In this document: positions 60,701 through 64,000 of the stretch, piece by piece
How positions within the stretch are numbered: position 1 is the stretch's first letter
Layout: the number at the start of each line of letters is the position of its first letter
NCBI GenBank assembly: GCA_020636025.1
Contig: JACJYQ010000009.1
Coordinates: 153,898 to 217,897, forward strand
Reading direction: 5' to 3'
Source of the DNA: Lewinellaceae bacterium
GTDB lineage: Bacteria; Bacteroidota; Bacteroidia; Chitinophagales; Saprospiraceae
DNA length: 64,000 bases
Notes under the pieces: model-generated
The model's input: only the letters and a program-made list of their open reading frames with translations
Database searches by the model: none
What the model was told of the DNA's origin: nothing
Made by a program: the position numbers and the translations under genes

Positions 60701-61923
60701 ATAAAATGATGCACATCCTGTCTAACCTGCTTTCCAACGCCATTAAGTACACACCCGCCCCCGGCGATATTTATCTGCAAATAGGCAACGGTTTTTCGGA
60801 GGGTCGAGAACAATTGCTGCTTCAGGTGCGCGACACAGGGCAAGGAATAGCTGCCGAAGCATTGCCTCATATCTTCGATCAGTTTTATCAGGTAGAAGAC
60901 CTTGCAACTCAAAAACCCCAGGGTTCCGGTGTGGGCCTGGCCCTGACAAAAGAACTCGTCAAACTCCTGGGTGGCTCTATAGATGTGAGCAGTGAGCCGG
61001 GCGCCGGTTCCACTTTTTCGCTGCGTTTCCCGATAACCCGGGAGGCTGCAGTTCAGGAAAGTCATTCAGCATTCGCTGTGACAGAACCTCAGATGAAGGC
61101 AAATAAAAATACTCCTGAAGTGGCACGGGAGTCTGAACAAATTATGGAAGAGTCGGCTCTGGAAACTGAGGGGAAACCTAGAGTACTTATCGTAGAGGAC
61201 AATGCCGATGTTCGACTTTATTTACAAGCCTGCCTTGAAAATCAATATCAACTTCTCATAGCCAAAGACGGTGAGGAAGGAATTGACCAGGCACTTGAGC
61301 AAGTGCCGGATCTCATTGTGAGTGACGTAATGATGCCCAAAAAAGACGGCTTCGCCCTTTGCGATGTGCTGAAAAACGACGAACGCACCAGCCATATACC
61401 TATTGTGCTGCTGACAGCAAAGGCCGATTTCGAATCCCGCATGAAGGGGCTTCGCCGCGGCGCCGACGATTATCTTACCAAGCCGTTTGAACAGGAAGAA
61501 TTGCAGGTACGCCTGGAGCAACTGCTTACCCTACGCAAAAAACTGCAGGAACGCTACCAAAACCCTTCGTTTTCCGGACAAGAACCGTTACCGGAAGCTG
61601 CCGAAACAGAAGATGTTTTTATTCTGAAACTTCGCCAACTGGTACTCGATCATATTGAAGAAGAAGACTACGGAATTGTGCCTTTGTGCCGCGCACTCGG
61701 TGTGGGTCGCACGCAACTACACAACAAAATAAAAGCCCTGACCGGCAGGTCTACATCTGAATTTGTACGTTATATCAGATTGAACAAGGCTCGTGAATTA
61801 CTGCAAACCACGGACCTGAACGTCTCGGAAGTAAGTTATGAAGTGGGCATTTCCAATCCGGCGTACTTCTCACGGATCTATGCAGAAACCTTTGGGGAGC
61901 CTCCGAGGGAGACGCGGAGGTGA
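57703..61923 (+). CDS. Hybrid two-component system sensor-regulator (HTCS)
   Basis: One-chain signalling protein of 1406 aa from the ATG at 57703 (signal peptide MIRNCLLGFLIQLLFCHIAF). Order: periplasmic two-component propeller (about 30-745: GRLFISPC, GVLWIASLNGLWRV, GEFWLGTLGGGIQFYNP, GDRWVSTFNGITVI), Y_Y_Y domain, membrane helix (about 828-848, WWFYAICALPFMFGAYFWIH), coiled coil, HisKA with His897 (FFTNISHEFRTPLTVITG), HATPase_c (LLSNAIKYTPAPGDI, GSGVGLALTKELV), receiver with Asp1208 (VSDVMMPKKDGFALC), and an AraC-type DNA-binding domain (VSEVSYEVGISNPAYFSRIY). In Bacteroidota, HTCS proteins usually sense oligosaccharides and switch on adjacent genes. The neighbour downstream is the methyltransferase/BspA unit with a variant operator, a likely target. 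Confidence 0.94.
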   Translation: MIRNCLLGFLIQLLFCHIAFGQSVGVAMPKLYPSAVSSYDIDRGMPITCLKNMFVDGRGRLFISPCRGQDIYQNLNFYQYDGNKSHLIQFDSPDGKKISWYLKGLTNGGLLFGTDADNSFGFLYNPDNGSNQIASFDQAEKICNVVAGQGNEVYVLTYKPDAFCLYSYSTDAKKLLANIPFAAEPIRNKSCEVPATLSGNRFSFLLNDKGFVSYSLTDHSIKYYYWTDLIGSAYKGITAGDDPEQDYSGQNFTGINGDRLLFYLRSCNCFYVFDQLSEQLSRQPEMDGYFQKYPVLDNFVIKFFHDNWQNTLIELTWEVNPVNLSNSDWNAGVLLDKDGRFFDYKPVVQMAGAGRYNAGYGYFLNSRNYKEQLLIATDGGLIAVEVKNNLPVKTGVKGFACRTFGELDDNHILITSEGGNKVIMNLSTMQSTLISRWSKDPWSKVRNYGQLVSGTGQLWYPVEGKELACYHLSNRSFQYYSVGEEFDKFNFIQPREIALVNTKNEVFRYNLDQHNISPVGKNGVPLQLGGTANELFVDKSGVLWIASLNGLWRVEPQTGESKHLGKADGFVDDRIMCISEAENGEFWLGTLGGGIQFYNPKTGAMRVLDQNVGLSNNAVVGILIDNQGDRWVSTFNGITVISPEGNVLFELSEADGLAHKEFNRYSYLKTSGGQLLFGGVDGVTLLEPQKIKEQFTQTDSLRIYLTDIAYYSRSEGAEIHRTNRFNQLERLVLPAAHRYIKLDFGLSDYTAPEKCSFSYRLLHKGEQDSASDKEAIWTNIGSSSELLLNDLPVGSYTILIKGINSKGQLTVEPLAIPVQVQEFFYKSWWFYAICALPFMFGAYFWIHRLQTERERLEAEVANRTQQILSDKAIIEEQAAKLQELDELKSRFFTNISHEFRTPLTVITGMVTQIRKQPKEWLEKGMELIQRNSNQLLTLINQILDLRKLESGTLGIHLIRNNVVPYLHYIAESFVQMAQVKGLRIHVLENVKSIEMDYDPDKMMHILSNLLSNAIKYTPAPGDIYLQIGNGFSEGREQLLLQVRDTGQGIAAEALPHIFDQFYQVEDLATQKPQGSGVGLALTKELVKLLGGSIDVSSEPGAGSTFSLRFPITREAAVQESHSAFAVTEPQMKANKNTPEVARESEQIMEESALETEGKPRVLIVEDNADVRLYLQACLENQYQLLIAKDGEEGIDQALEQVPDLIVSDVMMPKKDGFALCDVLKNDERTSHIPIVLLTAKADFESRMKGLRRGADDYLTKPFEQEELQVRLEQLLTLRKKLQERYQNPSFSGQEPLPEAAETEDVFILKLRQLVLDHIEEEDYGIVPLCRALGVGRTQLHNKIKALTGRSTSEFVRYIRLNKARELLQTTDLNVSEVSYEVGISNPAYFSRIYAETFGEPPRETRR

Positions 61924-61935
61924 ATGGTTTCTTTT

Positions 61936-62080
61936 GATTACATGATTGACGATTACATAATTACATGATTGTTAAAGTGATTTTTGATTGTTGAAGTGAA
62001 ATTTTAGAGATACTTCAACAATCATTCATAATAAATCCCATCAACAATCATGTAATTATGTAATCGTCAATCATGTAATC
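61936..62080. repeat. Dispersed element A, 36-bp inverted arms (copy 2)
   Basis: Left arm 61936-61971 and right arm 62045-62080 are 36-bp reverse complements around a 73-bp centre. The arms are almost identical to those at 3406-3441 and 3517-3552, while the centres differ. It fills the first part of the 715-bp gap 61924-62638. Confidence 0.8.
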
Positions 62081-62162
62081 GTTTAAACAAAGATGAAATA
62101 CACACTCAAATTACTATCAACACCCACACCACATACAGGGCGAATCCCAATTCTAAAAAACA

Positions 62163-62310
62163 AGGTGCAGCGCACCAAAATGTCTGTAGAATCCGACGTC
62201 AGATGAATATTCAGGTGCAGCGCACCGCCACATTGGTTACGTTTCGGTGCGCTGCACCTTGTTGAACATATTATATTTTCGAGCTACAGACGTTTCGGTG
62301 CGCTGCACCT
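62163..62310. repeat. Four-palindrome repeat element (family B), copy 3
   Basis: Units begin at 62163 (GGTGCAGCGCACCAAAA), 62214, 62243 (TTTCGGTGCGCTGCACC) and 62294 (same as 62243), spacings 51, 29 and 51 bp, matching the copy at 38071-38217. The sequence between units (TGTCTGTAGA ... GAGCTACAGACG) is also shared in part. Confidence 0.8.
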
Positions 62311-62520
62311 TACTCATGTTACATTCGGGATTGTTGAGGCAGTCAACAGAAGCTCGCAATTACGATACCCGTTTACACGCTTTTTCCCAAAATCAGGCAT
62401 ATCATATTCAGTAGTTTTGAGCATTTCACATCGAGATGTCCGGTTTTAAAAGCAGCCATCGTGTGAACATGCAAAAGATTGACAATCAATTTCTTGCATA
62501 GGTGTACTTCTCCCCGCCTG

Positions 62521-62615
62521 AACAATAGGTAAAGTAATTTTTCCCTTACTGAACAATTGGTAATATTCCCCGAACAATAGGTAACGTCCTCCGGCTTGCC
62601 TGTCTTGCATATTTG
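62521..62615 (+). promoter_or_regulatory. Variant triple operator + -7 element (methyltransferase 2)
   Basis: AACAATAGGTA at 62521-62531, AACAATTGGTA at 62552-62562 and AACAATAGGTA at 62573-62583 (periods 31 and 21 bp); CATATTTG with TTTG at 62612-62615, 39 bp after the start of the last repeat. The 3' half reads GGTAA where the other modules have GTCC. Confidence 0.75.
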
Positions 62616-62638
62616 TCTTGCAATCACAACGACAACGT

Positions 62639-63448
62639 ATGATGATTTTCGACACAGAAAAGCAAGCAGGACAATCCTTACAATTGGGCACAGCTGCACG
62701 TCGTGCACTGGACGGCCTGCTTAGCTCCATTTACAAACAGGACACGGAGGAGTGGCTCCGGCTGCAACTCAAACATATTCAAGGAGGCAATGGCCTGCAC
62801 CTTGCCAGTGGCAATGGTATGGATAGCTACATGCTTGCTCATTTGCTGGATGCTGAATCTACGCTTTTAGGCATTGATGAAGATGCTGCCATGATACAAA
62901 CGGCGCGAAATGCAGCTGTTAACTCCAATCATGGCGCAGTAAAATTTCTTCAGGCAGATCCGTTTTGCTGGAGAGCAACCGAAGCCTTTGATTTTATCTA
63001 TACACGCCTCAGCGCCGGAAATTGGACCGCTCACAGCGCTTTGCTTTATTTATTGCGCGCCAATCAAAAAAAGAACGCCGTATTGCTGATAGAAATCGTG
63101 GCTCTTTCTGAATTCAAGGCCTATCCCTATAACCACGCATTTGCCCGTGCCATGGAACTGATCGGTATGCTGGAGACCACCGGAGATAAAGCAACCCAAG
63201 CTGAACTTCTGCTGCAACAACATGGATTTGAGCTACTCGAATTCAACACAGCCATGCCGGCATTTATTCCCAACAATCAGCACAATATAGTTTCCCTGGC
63301 GCTGGAAGCCTGCAGGGCGGCCATTTTACAGCGCCGTGGTTCCACAACCGAGGAATTGAATGCTCTCCTGCTCGAACTCAGGGAATTTGAACAACAAAAT
63401 GACACCCTGATCAGTCGGCCGGGGCTGCTGCAAATTACAGCCAGGTAA
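62639..63448 (+). CDS. Class I SAM-dependent methyltransferase, divergent paralogue
   Basis: Cytosolic protein of 269 aa from the ATG at 62639; an upstream in-frame TTG (62618) would lie almost on the promoter's TTTG and is unlikely. The methyltransferase core runs from about residue 35: motif I is degenerate (LHLASGNGMDSYMLAHLL instead of LDLGCGNG), followed by LLGIDEDAAMIQTARNAA, VKFLQADPFCW, FDFIYTRLSAGNWTA and a long helical tail ending FEQQNDTLISRPGLLQITA. That ending matches the methyltransferase at 39800-40615. With the altered glycine motif, catalytic activity cannot be assumed. It is 56 bp upstream of the BspA-like gene and probably in one transcript with it. Confidence 0.85.
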   Translation: MMIFDTEKQAGQSLQLGTAARRALDGLLSSIYKQDTEEWLRLQLKHIQGGNGLHLASGNGMDSYMLAHLLDAESTLLGIDEDAAMIQTARNAAVNSNHGAVKFLQADPFCWRATEAFDFIYTRLSAGNWTAHSALLYLLRANQKKNAVLLIEIVALSEFKAYPYNHAFARAMELIGMLETTGDKATQAELLLQQHGFELLEFNTAMPAFIPNNQHNIVSLALEACRAAILQRRGSTTEELNALLLELREFEQQNDTLISRPGLLQITAR

Positions 63449-63504
63449 AGCATAAAAAACCTCCCGGATAACCATCATCAGATAATTTTTAAAAACAACA
63501 TACA

Positions 63505-64000
63505 ATGAAACATATTCGTCTTATTGCTCTTCTGACAACCCTGCTGACTGCAAATCTGGCCCTGGCCCAATCGCCTGACGATTTCGTCACCACCTGGAAG
63601 ACCGACAACCCGGGAGACTCCAATAGCAGTTCAATTGTTATCCCGACTATCGGGGGCGGTTACAATTACGATGTGGACTGGGGAGACGGCAACGTATCTT
63701 TTGGCCTCAGCGGCGACGCCACGCACGATTACGGGGTGGCGGGCACCTACACCGTTCGCATCCGTGGCGCTTTCCCGCGTATATATTTCAACAGCGGAGG
63801 TGACCGGCTAAAGCTGCTCTCAGTGGACCAGTGGGGAACCATTGCCTGGACTTCCATGGAGTATGCTTTTACTGCCTGTACCAATCTTCAGATCAACGCA
63901 ACGGATGTGCCGGATTTATCTGGTGTGACCTCAATGTACGGCATGTTCCGGAGTTGCGAGAACCTGAATAGTGGCAATTTCAATAGTTGGGATGTGAGCA
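63505..64000 (+). CDS. BspA-like (DUF285) surface protein, N-terminal part, cut by window end
   Basis: The frame is open from the ATG at 63505 to the window edge (165 codons visible). Signal peptide MKHIRLIALLTTLLTANLAL ending at AQ. Then a short region typical for this family (DDFVTTWKTDNPGDSN ... YNYDVDWGDGNVSFGLSGDA ... YGVAGTYTVRIRGAFPRIYF), in which VDWGDG and GTYTVRI form the PKD-like lead. The first DUF285 repeats follow (WTSMEYAFTACTNLQINATD, VTSMYGMFRSCENLNSGNFN, SWDVS). Such proteins are surface leucine-rich-repeat-like adhesins, often with a T9SS tail, which would lie beyond the window. Transcribed after methyltransferase 2 from the variant-operator promoter. Confidence 0.85.
   Translation, partial: MKHIRLIALLTTLLTANLALAQSPDDFVTTWKTDNPGDSNSSSIVIPTIGGGYNYDVDWGDGNVSFGLSGDATHDYGVAGTYTVRIRGAFPRIYFNSGGDRLKLLSVDQWGTIAWTSMEYAFTACTNLQINATDVPDLSGVTSMYGMFRSCENLNSGNFNSWDVS

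Overview
The window reads as a chromosomal segment of a Bacteroidota bacterium, most likely of the Saprospiraceae/Chitinophagales side of the phylum. The evidence is FecI/FecR surface signalling with a DUF4974-type tail, a CarboxypepD_reg-type TonB receptor, type IX secretion (T9SS) C-terminal sorting tails, hybrid two-component systems with periplasmic propellers, and promoters with the phylum's -7 element (TAnnTTTG) instead of an E. coli -10 box. No tRNA, rRNA, CRISPR array, transposase or phage gene was seen.

Layout. 1-6.5 kb: TonB receptor, DUF2807 lipoprotein, and a fecI-fecR-STN surface signalling operon. 6.7-9.6 kb: operon of a glycine-rich secreted protein, a very small secretin and a lipoprotein. 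10.4-15.3 kb: branched-chain amino-acid-type binding protein, cupin, and an operon of two lipoproteins and a delta-60 repeat T9SS protein. 15.5-37.8 kb: ten consecutive minus-strand genes for large secreted proteins ending in a six-QxW double ricin-B lectin tail. Nine carry an ALK-like glycine-rich region in front of it, one a lipase; one of the nine also has a bulb-type lectin. 38.4-42.9 kb: operon of an MHS-type MFS transporter, an AEC permease, a methyltransferase and a DUF3472 T9SS protein, divergent from a TlpA-like thioredoxin protein (43.1-44.6 kb). 44.8-61.9 kb: signalling island with three membrane histidine kinases, a soluble REC-HK-REC-AraC hybrid, a complete propeller hybrid sensor (HTCS), and a DUF4139 protein. 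62.6-64 kb: second methyltransferase and the start of a BspA-like protein cut by the window edge.

What ties it together. Seventeen transcription units start with the same promoter module: two direct repeats of about AACAATAGTCC exactly 21 bp apart, with the second repeat 38 bp (fifteen cases) or 39 bp (two cases) upstream of the TTTG of the -7 element. This is a local regulon with activator-type geometry. It covers nine promoters of the lectin array (all ten lectin genes), the secretin operon, the cupin, the lipoprotein operon, the transporter operon, the TlpA-like gene, one histidine kinase and, with a variant operator, the second methyltransferase. The AraC-type response regulators encoded in the window are the obvious candidate activators. 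Most lectin genes also end in related CTCCGG...CCGGAG terminators, so the array looks built by copying whole promoter-gene-terminator cassettes. My working model, which is inference, is a sensor-controlled system that deploys a family of secreted glycan-binding glycine-rich proteins, possibly helped by the co-regulated secretin. I know of no described system with this composition.

Dispersed non-coding repeats (a 147-bp element with 36-bp inverted arms, and a four-palindrome element) sit in the larger intergenic gaps.
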